DNA from: Clostridiaceae bacterium
GTDB taxonomy: Bacteria > Bacillota > Clostridia > Peptostreptococcales > Natronincolaceae
DNA: 64,000 nucleotides
Assembly (NCBI GenBank): GCA_020832135.1
Contig: JAFIFG010000124.1
Location: forward strand, 38,381 to 102,380
Direction of reading: 5' to 3'
Positions 24,686 to 33,379 of this stretch are shown in pieces (the first letter of the stretch is position 1; each line of letters starts with the position of its first letter). The notes below the pieces were generated by a model. The model searched no databases. It was not told where the DNA came from and worked only from the letters and a program-made list of their open reading frames with translations. The position numbers were made by a program, and so were the translations under genes.

Positions 24686-26311
24686 TTGAAAAAAATATTA
24701 TACTTAATCTATGAAAAAAAGTCTCTACAAATAAGGTTGTTTGCATTGTTTTTACTACTGATTTATTTCCCTATCTTCTTAAATGCTTTCTTACTTCAGA
24801 GACAAACAGTAAATGCTGTAAAAAAAGAGAGAATAGAGAGCATACAGCAAATTTTAGAAAAGACAAGGGAAAATATAGCCTTTACCATCGATAATGTTGA
24901 AAAAGCCGCCAATGATACCTCTCAGCAGATGGGTATTAGAAAGGGTATTGAGGATTATCATGATTTATCTCTTGAAAGAAAAGCATCCTTTCATAATTTT
25001 CTTACACGACAGTTGGCCGTCCTTAATGACAAAAGCATTTATATAGACAAAGCAGCTATTGTACTGCCTGATGGAACTGTCTTCTTCTATAAAGATGGAT
25101 TTGATGTTTATACATATGATGTTTCATCTGATTTTTTATATAAGAAAGTAATAGCTTCTACAGAGATGATAGATTGGTATCATGTTATAGAGGAAGACTT
25201 TTTTATGGATTATGGAGAGACAGAAGTGTCCTTCATGACACATAAAATAAAGGATCTTCAGCAGGAAAAGGTGGTTGGGCATCTTCTGGTATTTATAAAC
25301 GATCAATATTTTCAAGACATCTACAGACAAGTATTTATCGGAGAAAATGGAAGGGTAGTACTATATGATGATAAGATAACTCCAATTGATAGAGAGAGGA
25401 AGGAATCTTCTTCTAATACTTTGATAAAGCCTCTGATGGAGGAAACGGGTACTGTAGATATTGTAGAGGAGGTAAAAATAGATAATGAAAACTATCTGCT
25501 AAGTATATTACCTCTAGAGAATGAGAGGGGATTTGTGACGGGTATGATACCTGTTGAGGAATTGACGAAGTCCATTGAAGATGCCCTCAGAAGGAATAAC
25601 CAGTTAATTATTTTTGTTAGTGTTATTTTATCTATATGGATTTTGATAGAAATTATTATTATTTCCAATCTTGCTACACAAAAGGAAACGGCACATTATA
25701 GATTAAATTTAAGTGAAGAAATGAATGAGAAGTTAAGGCTATACAAACACGATTTTGCAAACCATATACAGATTCTTCAAGGACTTATGGAGATGGGATA
25801 TGGCGATCGGGCTCTAAAGTACTTAAAGAGTGTTTCTGAGGAGGGTAAAGTAGTGGATGGCCGATATAAAATAGGTGTTCCTGAAATCGAAGCCACTATC
25901 TACAATGCTATCACTACTGCAAAGAAGTATAATATTAAGGTGGAAATTAGTGCTATGGAATTGTCACCTGATTTAGCCATCAATCTATATGACTTGATAA
26001 AAGCCTTTAACAATCTAATTAAAAATGCTATTGAGGCTATGATGGATATAGAGGTAGAGGATAAAAGATTAAAAATAGAAATCTATGAAGCATTAGATGA
26101 GTACGTTTTTAAAGTATCTAACAATATACCTATTATACCAGAAGAGATGAAAGATGAAATATTTACAAAGGGCTTTACCACAAAGGAAACTGGAAATGGT
26201 TTAGGACTATACATAGTAAAAAGTCTCATGGAAAAAAATCAGGGCAAGCTGGAGTTGGAGGTAGATAATAAAGGAAATCATTTCTTTATAAAATTGCCTG
26301 TGAATAAGTAA
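24686..26311 (+). CDS. Orphan sensor histidine kinase, Spo0B/CitA-type core
   Basis: This 541-residue membrane kinase has a membrane segment at about residues 17-37, an extracellular sensor domain to about 305, a second membrane segment (about 305-325), then a Spo0B-type dimerisation helix with the phospho-acceptor in YKHDFANHIQILQGLMEMG near residue 355, and an ATPase domain with N-box NLIKNAIEAM and G-box GNGLGLYIV. The start is TTG at 24686 with AGAGGTG six bases upstream. No response regulator is adjacent. In clostridia orphan kinases often phosphorylate Spo0A, but this one could equally serve a distant regulator. A cluster of DnaA boxes lies directly upstream. Confidence 0.88.
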   Translation: MKKILYLIYEKKSLQIRLFALFLLLIYFPIFLNAFLLQRQTVNAVKKERIESIQQILEKTRENIAFTIDNVEKAANDTSQQMGIRKGIEDYHDLSLERKASFHNFLTRQLAVLNDKSIYIDKAAIVLPDGTVFFYKDGFDVYTYDVSSDFLYKKVIASTEMIDWYHVIEEDFFMDYGETEVSFMTHKIKDLQQEKVVGHLLVFINDQYFQDIYRQVFIGENGRVVLYDDKITPIDRERKESSSNTLIKPLMEETGTVDIVEEVKIDNENYLLSILPLENERGFVTGMIPVEELTKSIEDALRRNNQLIIFVSVILSIWILIEIIIISNLATQKETAHYRLNLSEEMNEKLRLYKHDFANHIQILQGLMEMGYGDRALKYLKSVSEEGKVVDGRYKIGVPEIEATIYNAITTAKKYNIKVEISAMELSPDLAINLYDLIKAFNNLIKNAIEAMMDIEVEDKRLKIEIYEALDEYVFKVSNNIPIIPEEMKDEIFTKGFTTKETGNGLGLYIVKSLMEKNQGKLELEVDNKGNHFFIKLPVNK

Positions 26312-26333
26312 TTACTCTTGCTTCCTTGTATAT

Positions 26334-26371
26334 AAAAAACCCCTTTACATTTACACGAAAAGGGGTTTTTT
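26334..26371 (+). terminator. Terminator after the sensor kinase
   Basis: A 13-bp perfect stem (AAAAAACCCCTTT / AAAGGGGTTTTTT) ends in a run of six T residues. Confidence 0.92.
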
Positions 26372-26551
26372 ATGTGAAAAATTCTCCTAGACTTAGGAAG
26401 GATTAGAATGTTTTTCAAAAAATATGTTAAAATAAAACTTAGCATTTAGCTTATTTTTCTAGTAGGAAGAGTTTCAGGAATACACTAAAAATGAAAAAAG
26501 GGTTTAAAGAGTACTCAAATGGATTTGCAGGACAAGGAAGGAGAGTTAATA

Positions 26552-27514
26552 TTGAAGGAAGTAAAACTTACTGATATAAAAGGAATAAAGGTTGGACATG
26601 CTCAAGATGAAAAGGCTGCTACAGGATGTACGGTGATTTTATGTGAGGAAGGTGCAGTTGCAGGGGTGGATGTTAGGGGTGGTGCTCCTGGTACTAGAGA
26701 AACAGATTTATTAAATCCTGTAAATCTAGTAGAGAAAATACATGCAGTATTCCTTACGGGAGGCAGTGCTTTTGGTTTAGATGTAGGTGGTGGTGTTATG
26801 GAGTATTTAGAAGAAAGAAATGTGGGATTTGATGTTGGAGTAACAAAGGTGCCCATTGTGACGGGGGCTGTACTCTTTGACTTAACCATAGGTGATTATA
26901 GAATAAGACCTAATAAAGTTATGGGATATAAGGCTTGTGAAAATGCAAGTGCTGGGAGTTTTGATGAGGGCACTGTAGGTGCAGGAACAGGAGCAACTGT
27001 AGGTAAATTTTTAGGCGGAGAATATGCCATGAAGGGAGGATTAGGAAGCTATTGTCTGAAGATTGGAGACTTAATGGTAGGGGCTATTGTTGCCGTCAAC
27101 TGCTTTGGTGATGTTGTAGATCCTAAAACTGCAAATATTGTAGCAGGAGCATTAAATCTGGATAAAAAAACCTTTGCCAATACGGAGGAAATAATGCTTA
27201 GGAATCATAATAGAAACAAAAATCCATTCAGTGGTAACACTACAATAGGAACTATTGTTACTAATGGAAAACTAAATAAAGCACAAGCTACAAAAATAGC
27301 TTCTATGGCACATAATGGTTATGCTAGAACAATGAGACCAGCCCATACGATGGTGGATGGAGATACTATTTTTACCATGGGCACCGGAGAGATAGAAGCA
27401 GATATAAATATAATAGGGACTTTGGCATCGAAAGTGATGGAGGAGGCTGTTATAAGGGGAGTAAAAAAAGCAATATCTTTGGAAGGGGTTAAATGCTATA
27501 GAGATATGAGTTAA
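26552..27514 (+). CDS. P1-family (DmpA/NylC-like, peptidase family S58) N-terminal-nucleophile hydrolase
   Basis: This 320-residue protein belongs to the DmpA/NylC group, which cleave themselves to expose a Ser or Thr nucleophile. The GSAFGLDVGGGVMEYLEE stretch near residue 75 and the putative cleavage motif GNTTIGTIVTNG near residue 230 are visible, so the nucleophile would be the Thr after Asn. The TTG at 26552 is chosen because AAGGAG lies about 8 bases upstream and the protein then begins MKEVKLTDIKGIKVGH, as homologues do; an ATG at 26519 in frame has no good binding site. It probably cleaves short or unusual amide substrates in the cytoplasm. The actual substrate is unknown. Confidence 0.85.
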   Translation: MKEVKLTDIKGIKVGHAQDEKAATGCTVILCEEGAVAGVDVRGGAPGTRETDLLNPVNLVEKIHAVFLTGGSAFGLDVGGGVMEYLEERNVGFDVGVTKVPIVTGAVLFDLTIGDYRIRPNKVMGYKACENASAGSFDEGTVGAGTGATVGKFLGGEYAMKGGLGSYCLKIGDLMVGAIVAVNCFGDVVDPKTANIVAGALNLDKKTFANTEEIMLRNHNRNKNPFSGNTTIGTIVTNGKLNKAQATKIASMAHNGYARTMRPAHTMVDGDTIFTMGTGEIEADINIIGTLASKVMEEAVIRGVKKAISLEGVKCYRDMS

Positions 27515-27688
27515 AGCCAATCTAATTATTTAGAGGTTGTGTTGATGAAGAAGATAGCAAAAGGGGATGTTGTCTGAATTTTCAATAAACTACATTAAAG
27601 TGTTAATAGGTTTGTCAATGAATGCATATAATGAAAGAGAAAACTGAATAAAATTATACTATATTTTGACTGAATAGGGGGAAGTAGT

Positions 27689-27892
27689 ATGCTGAATGGG
27701 TTAAGAATGAGAGAGGTAAGATTAGAAAAAGGGTACACAACCAAGGATGTATCAAACCTCACTTGCATTTCTAAAAGCTATATAGAAGAGCTTGAAAGAG
27801 GTGAAAAAAAGAACCCCTCCTTTAATAAGGTAGTATCTATCGCACGGGCCTTAGGTCTTAGGATAGATGATTTAGTATTGAAACTCCAATGA
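27689..27892 (+). CDS. Small XRE-family helix-turn-helix regulator
   Basis: This 67-residue protein is a stand-alone Cro/C1-type DNA-binding domain covering nearly its whole length (LRMREVRLEKGYTTKDVSN followed by the recognition helix CISKSYIEELERG). GGGGGAAG lies before the ATG. No partner domain or neighbouring target gene is obvious, so its role is unknown. Confidence 0.8.
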   Translation: MLNGLRMREVRLEKGYTTKDVSNLTCISKSYIEELERGEKKNPSFNKVVSIARALGLRIDDLVLKLQ

Positions 27893-28056
27893 TTTATTAA
27901 AAATATTTCTATAGCAGAGACTATTCCGCTATTTTGCTGGAAAAAACTTTATTGAAATCTAAGTGGAATAATAGATATATGATACAATAAAGATAAATTT
28001 ACCAATAAAACTTAAGATTTTAACAAAAGCAAAACTATACAAAAGAGGTGAAGGCT

Positions 28057-28440
28057 ATGAAAAACAATAAGAAGAAAGAAACGAAAAAGTCAAATAATCC
28101 AATTGCTAATAGTAGAAACAAAACTCCACAAGAACTATATAATATGGGGAAAACTAGTTATGTCTGGGGACACGGTGTTCTGAGTTGGGGTGTTTCAACG
28201 GGAATTATCTTTATGATTCTAACAGGCATTCATCAATATAGATTTTCTCCAAGGCTTATATTAAGACATACCTTTGGGTTAAGTGGGCTTCTAACTATTT
28301 TTATGTTTGCAGCAGTGGGTTTTCTGTGGGGAAGCTTCATGTGGAGGGTAATCTGTAAGAAAGTTGAAAAGGATAACTCTGGAGATACAAAGGGCAATAA
28401 GAAAAACAATAAGACGAATAACAAAACTAATAAGAAATAA
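28057..28440 (+). CDS. Small membrane protein of unknown function with Lys/Asn-rich tails
   Basis: I do not recognise this 127-residue protein. It has a charged N-terminal tail rich in Lys and Asn, two hydrophobic segments (about residues 40-60 and 78-98) joined by a basic loop, and a C-terminal tail that is almost only Lys, Asn and Thr. The pattern suggests two membrane helices with both tails in the cytoplasm. The ATG at 28057 is preceded by AGAGGTG; a GTG nine bases earlier lies inside that site. The tail's low complexity may contact nucleic acid or phospholipid, but this is speculation. Confidence 0.65.
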   Translation: MKNNKKKETKKSNNPIANSRNKTPQELYNMGKTSYVWGHGVLSWGVSTGIIFMILTGIHQYRFSPRLILRHTFGLSGLLTIFMFAAVGFLWGSFMWRVICKKVEKDNSGDTKGNKKNNKTNNKTNKK

Positions 28441-28566
28441 TCTACAGCAGATATATGTCAATATGATCTAATATCCTTTTTAGCACTGATAAAAGGAATA
28501 AAAACCTTCAGGAATTGAATAATATGAGTAAAAGTTATTAAAAAATAACACTTCATTGAGGAAAAA

Positions 28567-28591
28567 GTCTTAGCGATACACCAAAGATAAA
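28567..28591 (+). repeat. 25-bp dispersed repeat, copy 2
   Basis: Matches 11699-11723 at 21 of 25 positions. Like that copy it lies just ahead of a ribosome binding site, here that of the RNA methyltransferase gene (AGGAG at 28601). Confidence 0.55.
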
Positions 28592-28613
28592 TTGATAGAT
28601 AGGAGAGATATAG

Positions 28614-29756
28614 TTGAGGAAAATAGAATTAATTGCTACGGCGGCATTTGGACTGGAGGCTGTTGTGGCGAGGGAAGTAAAGAACCTAGGTTATGAAGAT
28701 GTAACAGTGGAAAATGGTAGGGTACTATTTACTGCGGATGAAATGGGGATCGCTAGAAGTAATCTATGGCTTAGGAGTGCGGATAGAGTCCTAGTAAAAA
28801 TAGGAGAATTTAAAGCTACTACCTTTGAGGAACTATTCGAAAATACAAAGGCTTTACCTTGGGGTGATTGGATTCCAGAGGATGCCATTTTTCCTGTAGA
28901 TGGAAAGTCTATAAAATCTAAGCTGTTTAGTGTGCCTGATTGTCAAGCTATTGTGAAAAAAGCAGTGGTGGAGAGCCTAAAGGGAAAATACAAAACTTCT
29001 TGGTTTAAAGAAGAGCGGGGCACCTATAAAATAGAAGTGGCACTATTAAAGGATATCGCCACCTTGACGATAGATACCAGTGGTGCAGGATTACATAAAA
29101 GAGGCTACAGAACCTTATCAAATAGGGCTCCACTAAAGGAAACTTTAGCAGCGGCACTTATTCAATTAAGCTATTGGAATCCAGATAGGGTGTTGATGGA
29201 TCCCACCTGTGGATCAGGAACAATTCCTATTGAAGCTGCATTAATAGGAAAGAATATAGCACCGGGAATGAACAGAAACTTTATAGCTGAAGAATGGGAC
29301 ATTATATCAAAGGATATTTGGCGAGAAGCTAGAAAAGAAACTCATGACTTGGCTAATTATAATAGAAAATTGAGGATTTACGGGTCCGATATAGATGGTG
29401 AGGCTCTAAGTTTAGCAAGACACCATATTCAGGAGGCTTTTGTTGAAGAGGATGTCCATGTGCAAAAATTAGATCTGAAGGATTTAGGATCTAGGTTTGA
29501 ATATGGCTGTATTGTTTGTAATCCTCCCTATGGAGAAAGAATAGGGGAAATAGAAGAGGTAGAAAAGCTTTACAAAACTATGGGAAAAGTTTTCTCCAAT
29601 CTAGACACTTGGTCCCATTACATTATCACCTCTCATGCTGGATTCGAAACATATTTTGGTAAAAAAGCAGATAGGAAAAGAAAGCTTTATAATGGGCGGA
29701 TTGAGTGTAATTTTTATCAATACTATGGTCCTAGGCCACCAAAGAACAGAGAATAA
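28614..29756 (+). CDS. THUMP-domain class I SAM-dependent RNA methyltransferase (RlmL N-terminal/YpsC type)
   Basis: This 380-residue protein has an N-terminal ferredoxin-like plus THUMP RNA-binding region (about residues 1-160) and a methyltransferase domain. The SAM motif is LMDPTCGSGTIPIEAALIG near residue 195, and the catalytic NPPY motif appears in VCNPPYGERIG near 302. These enzymes make N2-methylguanosine in 23S rRNA (or tRNA in some homologues). The TTG start has AGGAG 8 bases upstream. It is probably monocistronic, followed by a terminator. Confidence 0.9.
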   Translation: MRKIELIATAAFGLEAVVAREVKNLGYEDVTVENGRVLFTADEMGIARSNLWLRSADRVLVKIGEFKATTFEELFENTKALPWGDWIPEDAIFPVDGKSIKSKLFSVPDCQAIVKKAVVESLKGKYKTSWFKEERGTYKIEVALLKDIATLTIDTSGAGLHKRGYRTLSNRAPLKETLAAALIQLSYWNPDRVLMDPTCGSGTIPIEAALIGKNIAPGMNRNFIAEEWDIISKDIWREARKETHDLANYNRKLRIYGSDIDGEALSLARHHIQEAFVEEDVHVQKLDLKDLGSRFEYGCIVCNPPYGERIGEIEEVEKLYKTMGKVFSNLDTWSHYIITSHAGFETYFGKKADRKRKLYNGRIECNFYQYYGPRPPKNRE

Positions 29757-29780
29757 TTGAAAATGAATAATGAGCAATCA

Positions 29781-29825
29781 AAAGCTGTGGAGGATTCTTA
29801 AATCCGTAAATCCACGGTTTTTTTA
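29781..29825 (+). terminator. Terminator after the RNA methyltransferase gene
   Basis: A two-part stem (AAAGCTGTGGA with TCCACGGTTT, two wobble pairs, and an inner GGATT/AATCC) is followed by seven T residues. Confidence 0.85.
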
Positions 29826-29882
29826 TTGAATCTTTTAATCTTTATTTTTAACAGGGTGTTTATATGAAAATAAAAATTAAGG

Positions 29883-29930
29883 TTGACAAATTTATAGCAA
29901 AGTCATAGAATATAAATATATTATAATATT
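29883..29930 (+). promoter_or_regulatory. Promoter of the arsR operon with AT-rich dyad
   Basis: TTGACA at 29883-29888, a 17-base spacer and TAGAAT at 29906-29911 form a strong sigma-A promoter. An AT-only dyad (AATATA...TATATT type) overlaps and follows the -10 box at 29909-29930, where ArsR-family repressors usually bind. Confidence 0.7.
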
Positions 29931-29968
29931 AGAAAAAGCTAATATACTTATATAAAGGGAGTGAAGAA

Positions 29969-30283
29969 ATGTCTAGGCAAAATTTTCATCTATATGCAAA
30001 TTTATTAAAGTCCTTTTGTCACCCAACCCGATTAGAAATCTTGGAGCTTTTAAAGAATAGAGGCGAACTCTGCGTATGTCATATTTACGAAGAGTTAGAA
30101 CTTGAGCAGTCCAATGTATCTCAGCATTTGAAGGTTCTAAAGGATCAGGGGATATTAATTAGCAGAAAAGAAGGGTTGATGGTTTATTACAAGGTTAAAT
30201 ATCGAGAAATCTATGATATTTTAGACAAAACCAAGATGATTCTTCAGCAACAGTTACAAGAATCATTATCACAATTGGAGTAG
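29969..30283 (+). CDS. ArsR-family metalloregulatory repressor
   Basis: This 104-residue winged-helix repressor carries ELCVCHI near residues 31-37, close to the ELCVCDL arsenite-binding motif of classical ArsR; the recognition helix follows (EQSNVSQHLKVL). It should release DNA when a soft metal or metalloid such as As(III) or Sb(III) binds the CxC thiols. It is the first gene of a three-gene operon with a permease and a small thioredoxin. Confidence 0.92.
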   Translation: MSRQNFHLYANLLKSFCHPTRLEILELLKNRGELCVCHIYEELELEQSNVSQHLKVLKDQGILISRKEGLMVYYKVKYREIYDILDKTKMILQQQLQESLSQLE

Positions 30284-30296
30284 GGGGGATATAATC

Positions 30297-31280
30297 ATGT
30301 TTGAAAGATTTGGTCATTTAGTAGCACCGTATGTAATAAGATTCATTCATTGGATATTACAATTAGTAGGTTCAGATATACAAACTGGGGAAACCTTTTA
30401 TGAAGCCATACATTTTTTTATTTATGATACAGCAAAAATTATTTTTCTATTGAGTTTTATGATTTTTCTGATCACCTACATTAGAAGTTATTTTCCACCT
30501 GAGAAGGTTAAGGCATTATTGGCTAAATTTCATGGAATTTGGGCATATGTTGCGGCATCGGTATTAGGAGTAATATCTCCTTTTTGTTCTTGTTCAACAG
30601 TGCCGATTTTTATTGGATTTGTGGAGGCGAAAATCCCTCTGGGGGTTACCTTTACTTTTTTAGTGACATCTCCTATTGTCAATGAAATTGCTCTAGGATA
30701 TCTTTTTATTACCTTTGGACCACAGATTGCTATACTATACACTTTAGCAGGAATGGTTATAGGTATTGTTACTGGAATATTAATCGAAAAACTTAATCTG
30801 TACCATCTAGTTGAGGAATATGTTTTTAAAATGAAGATGGGAGAAAATGAAGCGGAGAAAATGACAAGGAAACAGCGGCTAGCTTATGCCAAAGACAGTG
30901 TGGTGGATATTGTTAAGGGCATTTGGATTTATGTAGTGGTTGGGATTGGTATCGGAGCCATGATTCATGGCTATGCTCCAGAGGATTTACTGGTTAAATA
31001 TGCAGGTCCTAATAATCCTCTAGCGGTATTTGTTGGAGTAGTCCTGGGAATCCCACTATACTCTAATGCAGTAGGAACTATACCAGTGGTGGAGGCATTA
31101 ATCAATAAAGGTGTAGGTGTAGGAACCGCACTGGCCTTCATGATGTCGGTAGTAGCTCTTTCCTTGCCCTCCATCATTATGTTGAAGAGAGTAATTAAAA
31201 CTAAATTAATTGGGATATTTGTAGCCATTGTAGGTATAGGTATTTTATTGGTAGGGTTTTTATTTAACTGGATTTTGTAA
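30297..31280 (+). CDS. DUF318/ArsP-type permease
   Basis: This 327-residue membrane protein has about eight membrane segments and the signature SPFCSCSTVPIFIGFVEA near residue 96-113, containing a CxC pair that probably binds the cargo metal or metalloid. Homologues include ArsP (organoarsenical efflux) and related transporters. The link with an ArsR repressor of the CxC type and a small redox protein supports metalloid export, but the exact substrate is open. Confidence 0.88.
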   Translation: MFERFGHLVAPYVIRFIHWILQLVGSDIQTGETFYEAIHFFIYDTAKIIFLLSFMIFLITYIRSYFPPEKVKALLAKFHGIWAYVAASVLGVISPFCSCSTVPIFIGFVEAKIPLGVTFTFLVTSPIVNEIALGYLFITFGPQIAILYTLAGMVIGIVTGILIEKLNLYHLVEEYVFKMKMGENEAEKMTRKQRLAYAKDSVVDIVKGIWIYVVVGIGIGAMIHGYAPEDLLVKYAGPNNPLAVFVGVVLGIPLYSNAVGTIPVVEALINKGVGVGTALAFMMSVVALSLPSIIMLKRVIKTKLIGIFVAIVGIGILLVGFLFNWIL

Positions 31281-31351
31281 TATAGTATAGGAAAACTTGG
31301 CGAGTTATTTACTTTTTAAAATAAAATATTAAACAAGGAGGTTAATTTACA

Positions 31352-31582
31352 ATGGTTATCAAAGTATTAGGATCAGGATGCAAAAGCTGTAACACATTAG
31401 AAGTAGCTGTAAAGGAAGTGGTGGAGGAATTAAACCTTTCTGCCACTATTGAAAAGGTAACAGACCTACAAGATATTCTTAACTATGGGGTAATGAAAAC
31501 ACCAGCATTGGTGGTGGATGAAGTGGTTAAGGTTTCAGGAAAAGTGCCCTCTAAGAAGGAAATTAAAAAAATGCTTTCCTAA
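31352..31582 (+). CDS. Small thioredoxin-fold redox disulfide protein (TM0996/MTH895 type)
   Basis: This 76-residue glutaredoxin-sized protein has the redox motif GCKSC (C10 and C13) near its N-terminus and a cis-proline loop (MKTPALVVDE). Genes of this family commonly follow DUF318 permease genes, where they may hand reduced metalloid or a disulfide-reducing equivalent to the transporter. AAGGAGG lies ahead of the ATG. Confidence 0.9.
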   Translation: MVIKVLGSGCKSCNTLEVAVKEVVEELNLSATIEKVTDLQDILNYGVMKTPALVVDEVVKVSGKVPSKKEIKKMLS

Positions 31583-31592
31583 GCAGAAAATG

Positions 31593-31633
31593 AAAAAGAT
31601 GCTATCGGTGGAATTGATGGCATCTTTTTTTAA
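31593..31633 (+). terminator. Terminator of the arsR-permease-thioredoxin operon
   Basis: A 14-bp stem (AAAAAGATGCTATC / GATGGCATCTTTTT with one G-T pair) is followed by T residues. Confidence 0.9.
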
Positions 31634-31735
31634 TACAGTGGTTTAAATGTTTGTAAATTGCCAATATTTACGATATACTATAGGTGAAGATGCCCAAAAA
31701 CTGGCACAAATAGCTTGAAAATCGGCGGTGATAGC

Positions 31736-33136
31736 TTGAGTAAAATTGTGACAAAAAATAATATGGAAAAAGCATTGGATTATGTAGGTGAAGGGATTCA
31801 AATCATTGACCAAGAGGGTAAAATAGCATATTGTAATTTAGCAGCTGCCAAATTAGATAATGTTAGTAGAGACGAAGCCATAGGAAAATATATATTAGAT
31901 ATTTATCCGTCTCTTACAGAGGAAACCAGCACTTTGATAAAGGTCATTAAAACCGGTGAGCCTATCTATAACTTTCAACAAACCTTCGTAAACTATAGGG
32001 GTTATAAAATCACTACTATAAATTCTTCTATCCCCATTGTAGAGAAGGGAAGGGTTCTAGGAGCCATTGAAATCTCTAGAGACATTACACAGGTAAAGGC
32101 TTTATCGGAAAAAGTAGTAGATTTACAAAAACAATTATACGATGAAGAAATTAAAGAAAAAAGTCGAAAAAAAGGAACGGCTAAATATACCTTTGGGGAT
32201 ATCATTGGTGAAAGTGAAGGAATAAAGCAGCTTAAACGAAGAGCCTTGAAGGCAGCAGAAAGCCTATCCTCTATTATGGTACATGGTAGTACTGGAACAG
32301 GAAAAGAATTAATTGTGCAGTCTATTCATAATGCCAGTAAGAGACGATTAAAACCATTTATAACCCAAAACTGTGCTGCTATTCCAGCATCTTTATTAGA
32401 AAGTATTTTATTTGGAACCTCCAAGGGAAGTTTTACAGGTGCTGATAATCGACCAGGGCTTTTTGAATTAGCTAATGGAGGGACTCTATTCTTGGATGAG
32501 ATAAATTCTATGCCTATAGAACTACAAACAAAGCTTTTAAGGGTCTTGGAGGAAGAGTCCATTAGAAGAGTAGGGGATATTAAAACACATGAGGTAGATG
32601 TTAGAATTATTGCAGCTATGAATACGGATCCGCTAGCAACGGTAGAAAAAGGACATTTAAGAAGTGATCTTTTTTATCGGTTAAATGTAGTATCCTTAAG
32701 AGTACCTGATTTAAAGGAGCGGAAGGAAGATATAGAGCTATTGGTAGGCTTCTTTATTGATAAATTCAACAAAAAGCTTAGCAAGAAGGTGCTGGGGACA
32801 ACACCAAAGGTAATGGAAATATTTCAACAATATCACTGGCCAGGTAATATTCGGGAGCTAGAAAATATTATAGAAGGTATTATGAATATATCAGAGGATA
32901 GATTTATTGGAGAAGAAGATCTACCTTATTATTTCAAAGAGAGTAGATTTAATAATTTTCCTAGTGATAAGAAAGACATATCCATTTCTCTAAAAGAAAA
33001 ATTAAGAGAAACAGAGATGCAATTAATAAAAGACGTAATACAACAGACCAATGGGAATGTCACCAATGCAGCTAAATTATTACAAATACCTAGACAGACA
33101 TTACAATATAAGATGAATAAATACAGTATCAACTAA
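31736..33136 (+). CDS. Sigma-54-dependent activator with PAS sensor domain
   Basis: This protein of about 466 residues has a PAS domain (about residues 12-120), an AAA+ domain with Walker A GSTGTGKE near residue 180, the sigma-54 contact loop ESILFGTSKGSFTGAD near 220-235 (a GSFTGA variant of GAFTGA), Walker B GGTLFLDEI, and a C-terminal Fis-type helix-turn-helix (NVTNAAKLLQIPRQTLQYKM). It should drive the sigma-54 promoter that lies 145 bp downstream of its stop and opens the lysine operon. TTG at 31736 with GGCGGTG upstream is the likeliest start; a TTG at 31715 is an alternative. The PAS ligand is unknown. Confidence 0.9.
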   Translation: MSKIVTKNNMEKALDYVGEGIQIIDQEGKIAYCNLAAAKLDNVSRDEAIGKYILDIYPSLTEETSTLIKVIKTGEPIYNFQQTFVNYRGYKITTINSSIPIVEKGRVLGAIEISRDITQVKALSEKVVDLQKQLYDEEIKEKSRKKGTAKYTFGDIIGESEGIKQLKRRALKAAESLSSIMVHGSTGTGKELIVQSIHNASKRRLKPFITQNCAAIPASLLESILFGTSKGSFTGADNRPGLFELANGGTLFLDEINSMPIELQTKLLRVLEEESIRRVGDIKTHEVDVRIIAAMNTDPLATVEKGHLRSDLFYRLNVVSLRVPDLKERKEDIELLVGFFIDKFNKKLSKKVLGTTPKVMEIFQQYHWPGNIRELENIIEGIMNISEDRFIGEEDLPYYFKESRFNNFPSDKKDISISLKEKLRETEMQLIKDVIQQTNGNVTNAAKLLQIPRQTLQYKMNKYSIN

Positions 33137-33165
33137 TTGCCTATTTTTCGGCAATTTTTTCTTTT
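33135..33165 (+). terminator. Terminator after the sigma-54 activator gene
   Basis: A 7-bp perfect stem (AATTGCC / GGCAATT) with an 8-base loop is followed by TTTTTTCTTTT. It isolates the activator gene from the lysine operon. Confidence 0.75.
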
Positions 33166-33180
33166 GTTTGTTATATTCTC

Positions 33181-33195
33181 AATCTTAATAAGATT
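33181..33195 (+). promoter_or_regulatory. Candidate upstream activator site for the lysine operon
   Basis: AATCTT-AAT-AAGATT is a perfect 6-bp inverted repeat about 100 bp upstream of the -24 element, the usual distance for a sigma-54 enhancer. A second short palindrome, TTGAATTCAA, lies at 33236-33245. Confidence 0.35.
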
Positions 33196-33280
33196 TTTAA
33201 TTTCTATATAAAAATCCATACTATACTGCATCCCTTTGAATTCAATAATTTAAGGAAAAAATTCACAAGAACCAAATTTT

Positions 33281-33296
33281 TGGCATAAATGTTGCA
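33281..33296 (+). promoter_or_regulatory. Sigma-54 (-24/-12) promoter of the lysine fermentation operon
   Basis: TTGGCAT at 33280-33286 and TTGCA at 33292-33296 put GG (33282) and GC (33294) exactly 12 bases apart, matching the consensus TGGCAC-N5-TTGCW with one change. It lies 84 bp before kdd and just downstream of a sigma-54 activator gene. Confidence 0.85.
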
Positions 33297-33379
33297 TTAT
33301 TTATACAAAGAAAGTTATTTTTACATAGCTTTCATCAAAAATCAACAGATTTCTAAAAAAAGATAGGAGGAATATAAAG

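Noticed and set aside
27545..27577. A 10-codon ORF (MKKIAKGDVV) after the P1 peptidase gene
   Set aside because: It has only a weak binding site, no palindrome or following gene in register, and is too short to support on its own.
31694..31714. A second -24/-12 promoter (TGGCAC) ahead of the sigma-54 activator gene
   Set aside because: After TGGCAC the expected TTGC falls at the wrong position (GCTTG instead), so GG and GC are not 12 bases apart.
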